Both the position numbers and the translations under genes were made by a program. Source: an uncultured Collinsella sp. (GTDB lineage Bacteria > Actinomycetota > Coriobacteriia > Coriobacteriales > Coriobacteriaceae). Taken from it: a DNA stretch of 39,450 bases. The stretch is taken from NCBI GenBank assembly GCA_900540905.1, contig UQHR01000022.1:1-39450 (forward strand), written 5' to 3'. Below, one piece after another: positions 15,521 to 23,495 of the stretch; position 1 is the stretch's first letter, and each line of letters starts with the position of its first letter. Below the pieces are notes generated by a model. That model ran no database searches and was not told the origin of the DNA. It saw only the letters and a list, made by a program, of their open reading frames with translations.

Positions 15521-18199
15521 ATGCGGCATGTGCATATTCATGTAACGGGCATTGTGCAGGGCGTTGGCATGCGGCCGTTTGTGTATCGCGAGGCCATGGC
15601 GCATGGCATCTGCGGCTGGGTGCTCAACGCAGGCGACGGCGTGCATGTCGAGGCGCATGCCTCGGGTGCGGCCGTCGACGGCTTTGTCGCCGCGCTGTCG
15701 GAGCACGCACCCGCGGCTGCCCGCGTGGAGCGCGTCGACGTTGCGGATTTGGAGCCCGGCACTTGGGATGTTGCCAATGAACAGGGCTTTCGCATTGTGG
15801 CGTCACAGGACCAGACTGCGCATACGACGCTCGTCTCGCCCGATATCGCCACCTGCGACGACTGCCTGCGCGAACTGTTCGATCCCGCCGACCGACGCTA
15901 TCACTACCCCTTTATCAACTGCACCAACTGCGGCCCGCGCTTTACCATCATCCGCTCGCTGCCTTATGACCGAGCGGCCACCTCTATGGATCGCTTTCCC
16001 ATGTGCCCCGAATGCGCCGCGGAGTATGCCGACCCACTTGACCGGCGCTTTCATGCGCAGCCCGATGCCTGCTTTGACTGCGGGCCGCATATTACCTGGC
16101 GCGAGGCGGCAGGCGGCATGGTGCTCGAGAGCTCAGAGGCGACGCCGGCTGTCGGCGACACGCGCGAGTCTAGCGACGCTATTATCGAGCGCTGTGTCGA
16201 GCTGCTCGAGGCCGGCGGCATTGTTGCCATCAAGGGCCTGGGCGGATTCCATCTGGCTTGCGACGCCGCCAACGAGCAAGCAGTAGTCGAGCTGCGCCGT
16301 CACAAGCGCCGCAGCAACAAGCCGCTTGCCGTTATGGTGCGCGACCTTACCGATGCCGAGCGCCTGTGCCGTGTCAACGACGCCGAGCGCGACTTGCTGG
16401 CCGGCAGCATCCGCCCCATCGTGCTGCTGCGCCGGCGTGGTGTTGGCATGGGAGATTCCTTCGATGCTCTCGCACTTGCGCCGTCCGTTGCGCACGATCT
16501 GCCCGAGCTCGGCGTCATGCTCCCCTATACCCCGCTTCAGCATCTGCTGCTTGCCGCGGCAGAAACGCATGGCATGCACGCGCTGGTTATGACCAGCGGA
16601 AACTTGAGCGAAGAGCCCATCGAGACCGATGACGATCTTGCCTGGGAGCATCTCGTTGCCGCCGGCATCGCCGACGCGCTGCTCGGCAATGACCGCGCGA
16701 TCCTCTCGCGCTACGACGACTCCGTGGTACGTGTGGTCGACGGGGTCGTTATGCCTGTGCGCCGCGCCCGCGGATTCGCCCCGCAGCCGCTGGCGTTGTC
16801 GGCACTTGCCGGCGCCGCGCCCTGCGTGCTCGCCTGCGGCTCGCAGCAAAAGGCCACGATCGCGCTCACACGCGAGGATGCGAGCGGCAAGGCGGCCTGT
16901 TTTGTGTCGCAGCATATTGGAGACGTTGAGAACGGTGCGACCTTCGACGCCTGGAATGCGGCGCGTACACGCCTGGAAGACCTTTTTGACCTAGCGCCCG
17001 CCGCGCTGGCCTGTGACTTGCATCCCAGCTATCTATCGAGCCAGTGGGCCCGCGAGCAGGCGCGGGAACACGATCTGCCGCTTATCGAGGTTCAACATCA
17101 TCATGCGCATATCGCGAGCGTGATAGCAGAAGCCATCGCTGCGGGCCAGCTTGCGCCTGACGCGCATGTGCTCGGCATCGCCTTTGATGGCACGGGCGCC
17201 GGCACCGACGGGACTATTTGGGGCGGCGAATTTCTTGTCGCCGGCCTCGCCGATTTTAAGCGCACCGCGCACCTGCGTACCTGGGCACTTCCCGGTGGCG
17301 CCGCATCTGTGCGCGACGCCCGACGCAACGCCTTTGCCCTGCTCGGCGAACTCGGTCTGCTCGAACGTCCGGGTGCCGCGGGGATCCTGGGCAGCCTCGA
17401 TGAGCAGACGCGCAGTATCACGACCACGATGATCGAGCGGAACATCAACAGCCCACGAACGAGCAGTATGGGCCGTCTATTTGACGCCGCGGCGGCAATC
17501 TTGGGCATCTGTGGCACTGCAACCTACGAGGGCGAACCCGCCATCGAGCTCGAGGCCGCCGCTTGGCGCGCTCTTGACGGCGAAAACAGCCATTTCACCG
17601 GCAATCAGGCGGGTGTATCCGCATCCGCTTCAACATCGCTGGACAGTTTGTTCAGATACGTATTAAATACTGACCCCCTATCCGGCATTTTTGCCTCAGA
17701 TTTGGCCAAAAAAGGCTCTCCAGACACCCTATTTGCGGCAAATATGGACGCTGGATACCCCAAATCGACCCATTTGAGGTGTTCGCGGACGGCTTTTGCC
17801 ACCCAGAGCCCATCACAAAAATACGTATCTGAACTAACTGTCCAGGCGGCCTCGGATAGCTCCCTCGTTCTGGACCAAAAACCACTTTTTGAGGCGCTTT
17901 TGAGTGGAATCGAGGCCGGTGTGCCGGCCGACAAGCTCGCACTCGACTTCCATATCGCCATTGCACGCGCATCGGCCCAAGTCGCAAGCGAGATCTGCGT
18001 CCGTGAAGGCATCGACACCGTCGTGCTCTCGGGCGGCGTGTTCATGAACCGACTCCTGCTTCAGTTCCTCACCCGCGAGCTCAAAAGCGCAGGCCTTACT
18101 GTCCTTGTCCCCCACACCGCACCCGTCAATGACGGCTGCATCGCCTACGGCCAGGCGGCGGTCGCAAGCGCTCGTCTTGCGCAGACAACATCGCGATAG
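15521..18199 (+). CDS. hypF: HypF, hydrogenase maturation carbamoyltransferase, with in-frame repeat insertion
   Basis: Makes the thiocarboxamide on HypE from carbamoyl phosphate, the first step of CN ligand synthesis for NiFe hydrogenase. Domains in order: acylphosphatase (GIVQGVGMRPFVYR, residues 1-90), two zinc-finger pairs (CDDCLREL, CTNCGPRF; CPECAAEY, CFDCGPH), a YrdC-like domain (about 215-410) and a Kae1-like domain (HHHAHIAS, FDGTGAGTDG, SGGVFMN, APVNDGCIAYGQA). At 892 aa it is far longer than the usual 750-770. Codons 707-775 derive from a 207-bp palindromic element inserted in frame in a variable loop of the Kae1-like domain, between EGEPAIELEA and LALDFHIAIA. It is the first hyp gene. 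Confidence 0.95.
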   Translation: MRHVHIHVTGIVQGVGMRPFVYREAMAHGICGWVLNAGDGVHVEAHASGAAVDGFVAALSEHAPAAARVERVDVADLEPGTWDVANEQGFRIVASQDQTAHTTLVSPDIATCDDCLRELFDPADRRYHYPFINCTNCGPRFTIIRSLPYDRAATSMDRFPMCPECAAEYADPLDRRFHAQPDACFDCGPHITWREAAGGMVLESSEATPAVGDTRESSDAIIERCVELLEAGGIVAIKGLGGFHLACDAANEQAVVELRRHKRRSNKPLAVMVRDLTDAERLCRVNDAERDLLAGSIRPIVLLRRRGVGMGDSFDALALAPSVAHDLPELGVMLPYTPLQHLLLAAAETHGMHALVMTSGNLSEEPIETDDDLAWEHLVAAGIADALLGNDRAILSRYDDSVVRVVDGVVMPVRRARGFAPQPLALSALAGAAPCVLACGSQQKATIALTREDASGKAACFVSQHIGDVENGATFDAWNAARTRLEDLFDLAPAALACDLHPSYLSSQWAREQAREHDLPLIEVQHHHAHIASVIAEAIAAGQLAPDAHVLGIAFDGTGAGTDGTIWGGEFLVAGLADFKRTAHLRTWALPGGAASVRDARRNAFALLGELGLLERPGAAGILGSLDEQTRSITTTMIERNINSPRTSSMGRLFDAAAAILGICGTATYEGEPAIELEAAAWRALDGENSHFTGNQAGVSASASTSLDSLFRYVLNTDPLSGIFASDLAKKGSPDTLFAANMDAGYPKSTHLRCSRTAFATQSPSQKYVSELTVQAASDSSLVLDQKPLFEALLSGIEAGVPADKLALDFHIAIARASAQVASEICVREGIDTVVLSGGVFMNRLLLQFLTRELKSAGLTVLVPHTAPVNDGCIAYGQAAVASARLAQTTSR
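17639..17845. mobile_element. MITE-like 207-bp element inserted in frame within hypF
   Basis: Terminal inverted repeats of 26 bp (17639-17664 and 17820-17845) match at 25 of 26 positions, with outer end CTGGACAGTT and inner end CAGATACGTATT. The length is 207 bp, exactly 69 codons, and both borders fall between hypF codons. The interior is clearly less GC-rich than the gene and has no stop in the hypF frame. It encodes no transposase. No target duplication was seen. Confidence 0.88.
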
Positions 18200-18330
18200 G
18201 CTGTTTTGCCAGTCTGCGCGCCGCCGTCTCACAGGTGTAACGCGTTTGCTCGTGACTCCCGCGAGCGCTACCATCAACTGATGGGTAATTAGGCGCCTAT
18301 CCAGCGCAAAACGTATAAAAGGGGAACATT

Positions 18331-18591
18331 ATGTGCCTTGCCGTTCCCGGTAAAGTGGTCAAACGCGACGACGACCTTAAGGCGACCGTCGACATGATGG
18401 GCATCGAGCGCCCCGTTTCGCTGCGCCTCGTGCCGACGGCACAGGTAGGCGACTATATTCTCGTGCACGCCGGCTTTGGCATTCAGATTGTCGACGAGCA
18501 GGAGGCCCAAGAGACACTCGAGCTCGTCAATACCATGGCCGAGCTGGCCGAAGAGGACCAGCTCGCCACCAACCCGGCGGAGGCTTACTAG
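18331..18591 (+). CDS. hypC: HypC, hydrogenase maturation chaperone
   Basis: 86-aa chaperone that with HypD assembles the Fe(CN)2CO unit and carries it to the hydrogenase large subunit. It begins with the diagnostic MCLAVPGKV, whose Cys2 is essential, and shows the OB-fold pattern GDYILVHAGFGIQIVDEQEA. AAAAGGGG precedes the ATG. Its stop overlaps the hypD GTG by one base. The 130 bp between hypF and hypC shows no clear terminator. Confidence 0.97.
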   Translation: MCLAVPGKVVKRDDDLKATVDMMGIERPVSLRLVPTAQVGDYILVHAGFGIQIVDEQEAQETLELVNTMAELAEEDQLATNPAEAY

Positions 18592-19703
18592 TGGCGGCCG
18601 GACAGCCGGCGCGCTCCGGTATCGACTTCTCGGCATTCCGCGATCCTAAGCTGGCTCGCGAGCTCATCGGGCGCATTCATGAGCTTGTCGGCAACCGCAG
18701 CATCAACCTTATGGAAGTCTGCGGCACGCACACCGTGAGCATCGGTCGCTATGGCTTTCGCTCCATTATGCCTGCCGGGCTCAAACTGCTGAGCGGTCCG
18801 GGTTGCCCCGTCTGTGTTACCGCCAACCGCGATATCGACCATGCAATCGCGCTCGCCAAGATGGACGGCGCCATCATCACCACCTTTGGCGACATGATGC
18901 GCGTGCCCGGGTCGTCTACCTCGCTCGCCGCGCAAAAGGCGGCGGAGCGCGATATTCGCATTGTGTACTCCCCGCTCGATGCACTCGATATCGCCGAGCA
19001 CAACCCCGATCGCCCGGTCATCTTTATGGGCGTCGGCTTTGAGACCACGACGCCTACCATCGCCGCCGCCATCCTGGAGGCGGACGCGCGCGGGCTGCAG
19101 AACTTCTCGGTCTACTGTGCCCATAAGACCACGCCGCCGGCGCTGCGCGCCATCGCCAACGATCCCGAGACCACTATCGACGGCTTTATCCTGCCGGGCC
19201 ACGTCGCCACCATCACGGGCCTGGCGCCCTTTAGCTTTTTGGTCGACGAGTTCAATACCCCGGGTGTGGTCACGGGATTTGAACCGGTCGATATCCTGCA
19301 GGGCATCTGCATGCTGGTCCAGATGGTTGTCGAGAACAGGCCGGCGATCGACAACGCCTACCGCCGTGGCGTCAACGCAGACGGCAACCCCGTTGCGCGC
19401 CAGCTGGTCGAGCAGGTGTTTGAGCCATGCAACACCACGTGGCGCGGGCTGGGGCCGATTGCCAACTCGGGCCTTTCCATCCGCCCCGAGTTCTCGCGCT
19501 TTGATGCCCGCACTCGCTTTGACGTGCCCGTTGAGACGACGGTCGAGCCGCGTGGGTGCCGCTGCGGCGACGTGCTGCGCGGGGCCATTACGCCGAGCGA
19601 CTGCCCTCTGTTCGGCCGCGCCTGCACGCCCGGGCATCCTGTTGGCCCGTGCATGGTGAGCTCGGAAGGCAGCTGCGCTGCGTACTTTAGATACCAAATC
19701 TAG
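18591..19703 (+). CDS. hypD: HypD, hydrogenase maturation Fe-S protein
   Basis: 370-aa scaffold for the Fe(CN)2CO centre. Diagnostic motifs are MEVCGTHTVSIGRYG (near residue 42), LLSGPGCPVCVT (near 65) and the C-terminal cysteine-rich [4Fe-4S] region (RGCRCGDVLRG, DCPLFGRACTP, GPCMVSSEGSC). A GTG start at 18591 overlaps the hypC stop (TAGTG), indicating translational coupling. Length is typical. Confidence 0.97.
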   Translation: MAAGQPARSGIDFSAFRDPKLARELIGRIHELVGNRSINLMEVCGTHTVSIGRYGFRSIMPAGLKLLSGPGCPVCVTANRDIDHAIALAKMDGAIITTFGDMMRVPGSSTSLAAQKAAERDIRIVYSPLDALDIAEHNPDRPVIFMGVGFETTTPTIAAAILEADARGLQNFSVYCAHKTTPPALRAIANDPETTIDGFILPGHVATITGLAPFSFLVDEFNTPGVVTGFEPVDILQGICMLVQMVVENRPAIDNAYRRGVNADGNPVARQLVEQVFEPCNTTWRGLGPIANSGLSIRPEFSRFDARTRFDVPVETTVEPRGCRCGDVLRGAITPSDCPLFGRACTPGHPVGPCMVSSEGSCAAYFRYQI

Positions 19704-19750
19704 CCCGAACGCCCCCACGCACCAGACGCACCACGATTGGAGTTTTCGAT

Positions 19751-20785
19751 ATGTCCCATAGCGTCACCGATAGCACTGTCCTGCTGGGCCACGGCTCCGG
19801 CGGCCAGATGATGAAGCGCATTATCGACGAGGTCTTTCTGGATGCCTTTGGGTCGCCCGAACTGCTCGAGGGCAACGATGCCGGTGTCGCCGCCCTGCCC
19901 GCGAGCGGGCGCATCGCCATGTCGACCGACAGCTTTGTGGTGACGCCGCAGTTCTTCCCCGGCGGAAATATCGGCAGGCTCGCCGTGTGCGGAACCGTCA
20001 ACGATGTTGCGACCTCGGGTGCCAACGTGCGCTTCCTTTCGTGCGGCTTTATCCTCGAAGAGGGCTATCCTATGGATAAGCTGCGCCAGATTGTGCAGAC
20101 CATGGCCGAGACGGCGCGCGAGGCGGGCGTCAAAATCATCACCGGCGACACCAAGGTGGTCGAGCGCGGCGGAGCTGACGGCGTCTACATCAACACCGCC
20201 GGCGTGGGCGAGGTTCCCGCGGGCGTGACGCTCAGCGGCGCCAGCTGCCAGCCCGGCGACGTCGTCCTGGTCTCGGGCACGCTGGGCGACCACGGCATCG
20301 CCATCATGAGCCAGCGCGAGGGCCTGGCGTTCTCGAGCAGCATCGAGAGCGACGCCGCGCCCCTCAACCACCTGATTGCCGACGTGCTGGCCGCCGCCCC
20401 CGATACGCGTTGCTTCCGCGACCCCACGCGCGGTGGCCTGGCATCCACGCTCAACGAGTTTGCCCAGGCCAGCGGCGTTGCCATGGAGATTGACGAGGAC
20501 GCCGTACCCGTGCGCCCCGACGTGCAGGCCGCCTGCGAGATGCTCGGCTACGACGTGCTGCAGGTTGCCAACGAGGGCAAGATGGTCGCCGTGGTGCCAG
20601 CCGAGCAGGCCGACGCGGCGCTAGCAGCCATGCGTGCCGCCCGCTACGGCGAGAACGCCGCCATCATCGGTCGCGTGCTGCCGGTCGCCGAAGGTGCTCG
20701 TCCCGCCGTGCGTGTGCGCACCGGCTGGGGCTCGACGCGTATCCTCGACATGCTCGTGGGAGAGCAGCTGCCCAGGATCTGCTAG
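19751..20785 (+). CDS. hypE: HypE, hydrogenase maturation ATPase
   Basis: 344-aa PurM/SelD-type enzyme that dehydrates the C-terminal thiocarboxamide to thiocyanate. It shows LLGHGSGGQMMKRI at the start, the ATP-binding DPTRGGLASTLNEFA and a protein that ends exactly in PRIC, the terminal Cys that HypF modifies. GGAG precedes the ATG. Forty-seven bp separate it from hypD. Confidence 0.97.
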   Translation: MSHSVTDSTVLLGHGSGGQMMKRIIDEVFLDAFGSPELLEGNDAGVAALPASGRIAMSTDSFVVTPQFFPGGNIGRLAVCGTVNDVATSGANVRFLSCGFILEEGYPMDKLRQIVQTMAETAREAGVKIITGDTKVVERGGADGVYINTAGVGEVPAGVTLSGASCQPGDVVLVSGTLGDHGIAIMSQREGLAFSSSIESDAAPLNHLIADVLAAAPDTRCFRDPTRGGLASTLNEFAQASGVAMEIDEDAVPVRPDVQAACEMLGYDVLQVANEGKMVAVVPAEQADAALAAMRAARYGENAAIIGRVLPVAEGARPAVRVRTGWGSTRILDMLVGEQLPRIC

Positions 20786-20910
20786 CGGCAAAGGCTTGCG
20801 CTGGCGCGATGCGCCCCGATGCCGTTAAAGATGTTCAGATTCCAGGCACGCCCGACGCGCAAGCCCAGTATCATGGGGTGCGCTTTACAACTCAAACGGC
20901 AGGAGCACCC

Positions 20911-21579
20911 ATGACAGCTGCTTATTCCCATGTGATCTTTGATCTGGACGGCACCATCCTCAATACGCTCGAGGACCTGGCGACAGCCGGCAACCATACC
21001 TGCGAGCTGCACGGCTGGCCCACGTTTGCCGTGGACGAGTACCGCTACAAGGTGGGAAACGGCATGCTCAAGCTGGTCGAGCGCTTTATGCCCGCCGAGT
21101 ACGCGGGCGACGGCCGCATGTTTGAGCAGACGCTCGCCGAGTTTAGGGCTTATTACGGCGAGCACAAGGAGGACCACACCGCCCCCTATGCCGGCACGGT
21201 CGAGATGCTCGACCGTCTGCGCGCCGCGGGCGTTGAGCTTGCCGTGCTCACCAACAAGGACCATATTTCGGCGGCTCCGCTTATCGAAAAGTACTTTGGC
21301 CCCGATCGTTTTGCGCTGGTGCAGGGTCGTGTCGACGCGTTTCCACCCAAGCCCGAGGCTCCCGTCACGCTGCATGTAATGGAGGAGCTGGGCGCCGACC
21401 CGGCGACCACGCTCTACGTTGGCGATTCGAATGTCGATGTTCTGACCGGCCACAATGCCGGCCTTAAGAGCGCCGGCGTCACCTGGGGCTTCCGCGGCCG
21501 AGCAGAGCTCGAAGCCGCCGGCGCCGACTACGTAGTGGACACCCAGGACGAACTCGCCGCGCTGATCTTGGGCGAGTAG
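20911..21579 (+). CDS. gph: HAD-superfamily phosphatase, phosphoglycolate-phosphatase-like
   Basis: 222-aa HAD hydrolase. Motif I is FDLDGTILNT (nucleophile and acid Asp), motif II is AVLTNKD, motif III Lys lies in PPKPEAP and motif IV is YVGDSNVDVLTGHNAG. The cap domain is helical (residues about 18-80). ATG 20911 is preceded by AGGAG; upstream in-frame codons lack homology. Substrate is probably phosphoglycolate or a similar phosphate; specificity cannot be read from sequence. Confidence 0.88.
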   Translation: MTAAYSHVIFDLDGTILNTLEDLATAGNHTCELHGWPTFAVDEYRYKVGNGMLKLVERFMPAEYAGDGRMFEQTLAEFRAYYGEHKEDHTAPYAGTVEMLDRLRAAGVELAVLTNKDHISAAPLIEKYFGPDRFALVQGRVDAFPPKPEAPVTLHVMEELGADPATTLYVGDSNVDVLTGHNAGLKSAGVTWGFRGRAELEAAGADYVVDTQDELAALILGE

Positions 21580-21594
21580 CGAGCCGCCCACCAA

Positions 21595-21664
21595 TAAGTT
21601 GCGGTGAAATAGGGACTGATTGCCGGCCTACTGCCCCCAACAGTCCCTATTTCACCGCAACTTA
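21595..21664. repeat. TTGCGGTGAAATA palindrome, copy 1
   Basis: A perfect 23-bp inverted repeat: arms 21595-21617 and 21642-21664, core AGTTGCGGTGAAATAG. It lies between convergent gph and the lipoprotein gene. Relatives are at 29774-29840 and 34895-34961. It lacks a U-tract, so it is not a standard terminator. Confidence 0.88.
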
Positions 21665-21674
21665 GATGGGCACG

Positions 21675-21713
21675 GGGTAGCTAAAAGAGCCCCGTCCCAA
21701 ATTAGCTGCCCCT
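21675..21713. repeat. Inverted repeat around an AAAAGAGCCCCGTCCC core
   Basis: GGGGTAGCTAA on the left pairs with TTAGCTGCCCC on the right, enclosing AAAAGAGCCCCGTCCC. On the minus strand GGGACGGGGCTCTTTT resembles a terminator remnant. The function is unknown. Confidence 0.5.
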
Positions 21714-21732
21714 CAACAATGGCAACACCGCA

Positions 21733-21892
21733 GGTAGAGGACGGACAGCGAGCGCCGCCCAAGCCGAACAAGTTGGCATGAAAAAGGCGAGGCATAGACC
21801 TTTTGGTCATGCCTCGCCTTTTGAGTGACAAATTGTCGGCTTGGGCGGCGCGCAGCGTCGAGCAGTTACGGCGTTTGGTAAAACGCCGTAAC
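21733..21892 (-). repeat. 3'-UTR structured repeat, copy 2 (downstream of the lipoprotein gene)
   Basis: Most symmetric copy. P1: GTTACGGCGTTT / AAACGCCGTAAC (21865-21892), 3 bp after the stop codon. P2: GCGCCGCCCAAGCCGA (21752-21767) pairs perfectly with 21836-21851. P3: a terminator-like inner hairpin (21781-21822). A conserved box GCAGGTAGAGGACGGACAGC (21740-21759 region) flanks it. Several positions differ from copies 1 and 3 in both strands of a stem at once. Confidence 0.85.
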
Positions 21893-21895
21893 GAA

Positions 21896-22453
21896 CTAGC
21901 TCAGCATCGCATCCATCATCTCGGAGTTGACGGAGTCGTCGGCAGACCACTCGCCGTCATCGTTGCAGGTGTACTTGAAGATAACCGTGGTCTTCCTGGG
22001 CTCGGTGGCCTTGGTCACATCGACCATCACCTGGCCGGCCATCTTGTACAGCTCGTCATCGGAAGGAACCGTGTCAAGTGCAGCGACCTTCTCCTGATAC
22101 TGGGTGGAGAAGTCCTCGACGATCTTGTTCATAGACTTGCAGGTGATGGAGACCTCGGCGGTTGCAACGCCCTTGTCCTCGTCGACCGTCACGTCGCCGA
22201 TCTCGTAATCAAAACCCTCGAGATAGGTCTTGGCATACTCCTTGGGATCGATGCCCAGCTGCTCGAACTCGTCGCCCGAAGCCTCCTCCAGGCCAGAGAG
22301 GAAATCGTCACCACCGTTTTTGACCTCATCGAACTGAGTCGTAAGGTCCTCGGTGATGAGCTCTTCGATCGAAGGGCCTCCGCAGCCGGAGAGCACGACC
22401 ACGCACGCAACCAAGACGGCCATGAGGGGCGCAAGCAACAGCTTCTTTTTCAT
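21896..22453 (-). CDS. Secreted lipoprotein of unknown function
   Basis: 185-aa protein. A type II signal peptide (MKKKLLLAPLMAVLVACVVV) leads to lipobox LSGC near residue 24, so the mature protein is lipid-anchored outside the membrane. The mature part is acidic, with EELITEDLTTQFDEVKNG and VATAEVSITCKSMNKI, resembling the DUF5105-type domain in actinobacterial and firmicute lipoproteins. GGGAGG precedes the ATG. It is followed directly by the structured repeat and has no operon partner. Confidence 0.85.
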   Translation of the reverse strand: MKKKLLLAPLMAVLVACVVVLSGCGGPSIEELITEDLTTQFDEVKNGGDDFLSGLEEASGDEFEQLGIDPKEYAKTYLEGFDYEIGDVTVDEDKGVATAEVSITCKSMNKIVEDFSTQYQEKVAALDTVPSDDELYKMAGQVMVDVTKATEPRKTTVIFKYTCNDDGEWSADDSVNSEMMDAMLS

Positions 22454-22632
22454 GTTGTTCCTCCCAATAAGCGGCACCGCGCTTCCCAGACACGGCGCAC
22501 GTTGTAATAAGTAAGCCCATACTATCCACTTATGAACACCCTCGACGGCACGAAGGCGCGGTCGGTTCGTTTTAGCGTCCGAACGGTTTGCAAGCCCGCC
22601 CAACGTGCAATAAAACACATCCGTACCGTGCA

Positions 22633-22668
22633 ATAAAAAAGGGTGGCCGGACAATCCGACCACCCTTA
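22633..22668 (-). terminator. Intrinsic terminator after crr
   Basis: On the minus strand AAGGGTGGTCGG pairs with CCGGCCACCCTT and runs into TTTTTTATTG. It starts a few bases after the crr stop. The rest of 22454-22689 contains a doubled CGTGCAATAAAA motif and no gene. Confidence 0.92.
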
Positions 22669-22689
22669 GACATCATGCGATGCCGCGAT

Positions 22690-23226
22690 TTACTTGCGGA
22701 CAACCTTGACGATGGCATCGCCGGCGGCGACAGCGGAATCAGCCTCGACGGCGAGCTCGACATCGGCGAACTCGGCGGTGTTGGACACGGCCACGACGAC
22801 GCAGTCCTTGTAACCGGCAGCGGCAATCTTGGCGCGGTCGATCTTGAGCATGGGCTGGCCGGCCTTCACGACGTCGTCGGCCTTGACGAAGCCCTCGAAG
22901 CCGTCGCCGTTCATGTTGACGGTATCGACGCCAACGTGCACCAGGACCTCGATGCCGCTATCGGACTGCAGGCCCACGGCGTGACCCATGGTGACGGTCA
23001 CCTTGCCGTCGCAGGGGGCATAGACCAGATCGTCCTCGGGCCACACGGCGCAGCCCTTGCCCAGGACCTCGCCACCAAAGACGGGATCGGGCACATCGGC
23101 CATCTTGATGACCTTGCCCTTGACGGGCGAGCACAGCACGTCGGCGCCGGCAGAAGCAGAGATGGAGGCCGGAGCAGCGGCAGCCGCGGGCTCAGCCTTC
23201 TTCTTGAACATGTCAAACAGACCCAT
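22690..23226 (-). CDS. crr: PTS glucose-type EIIA protein (Crr-like)
   Basis: 178-aa phosphocarrier between HPr and EIIB of a glucose- or beta-glucoside-type PTS. The phosphorylated His is H97 in GIEVLVHVGVDTV, with the partner H82 in TMGHAVGL. The start MGLFDMFKKK resembles stand-alone Crr; residues 11-27 form an Ala-rich linker. ATG 23226 has AAGAGGAG upstream. It is downstream of and probably functionally linked to the 6-phospho-beta-glucosidase gene, but a degenerate gene remnant separates them and no EIIBC is in the window. Confidence 0.94.
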   Translation of the reverse strand: MGLFDMFKKKAEPAAAAAPASISASAGADVLCSPVKGKVIKMADVPDPVFGGEVLGKGCAVWPEDDLVYAPCDGKVTVTMGHAVGLQSDSGIEVLVHVGVDTVNMNGDGFEGFVKADDVVKAGQPMLKIDRAKIAAAGYKDCVVVAVSNTAEFADVELAVEADSAVAAGDAIVKVVRK

Positions 23227-23366
23227 ACGTTTTCTCCTCTTGATTAAGCGCAACGTAGTGCGCATGCCTATGGTGATTATAGTGCCAATTGGACCAAAAA
23301 CTAAGGTGGGGAGTCGAATCGAAAACTCCGCCGACGTCTTTGCCCCATCGATACCCGTTTTGCTGA

Positions 23367-23450
23367 TTAATCCTCGATGAGCCCCAGGCGCACGAAGGCG
23401 TTCCAGATGCCGTCGTCATCGACATTCGTGGTCACGAAATCGGCCGCCGG
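23367..23450 (-). pseudogene. Remnant of a Cof-type HAD hydrolase C-terminus
   Basis: Twenty-seven codons plus a stop read AADFVTTNVDDDGIWNAFVR then LGLIED, which matches the usual C-terminal end of Cof/HAD-IIB sugar phosphatases (ADYVT, DGI, LGLI). No upstream part is present; the fragment starts at the edge of a hairpin close to the 3' end of the GH1 gene. It appears to be what is left after deletion of the gene body. Confidence 0.6.
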
Positions 23451-23495
23451 TCCGGCGTTCGTCAGAACGCCGGAACTCAATCGCCGGAACTCAAT
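23451..23495. repeat. Hairpin and 14-bp tandem duplication at the GH1 stop codon
   Basis: TCCGGCGTTC-GTCA-GAACGCCGGA (23451-23474) is a perfect hairpin. CGCCGGAACTCAAT is duplicated head to tail at 23468-23481 and 23482-23495, overlapping the stop codon of the GH1 gene. It coincides with the break point of the HAD remnant. Confidence 0.75.

Noticed and set aside
17605..18045. Minus-strand gene across the hypF insertion
   Set aside because: 146-codon antisense frame depends on the palindromic element and lacks a ribosome site and known motif; the plus frame is uninterrupted HypF.
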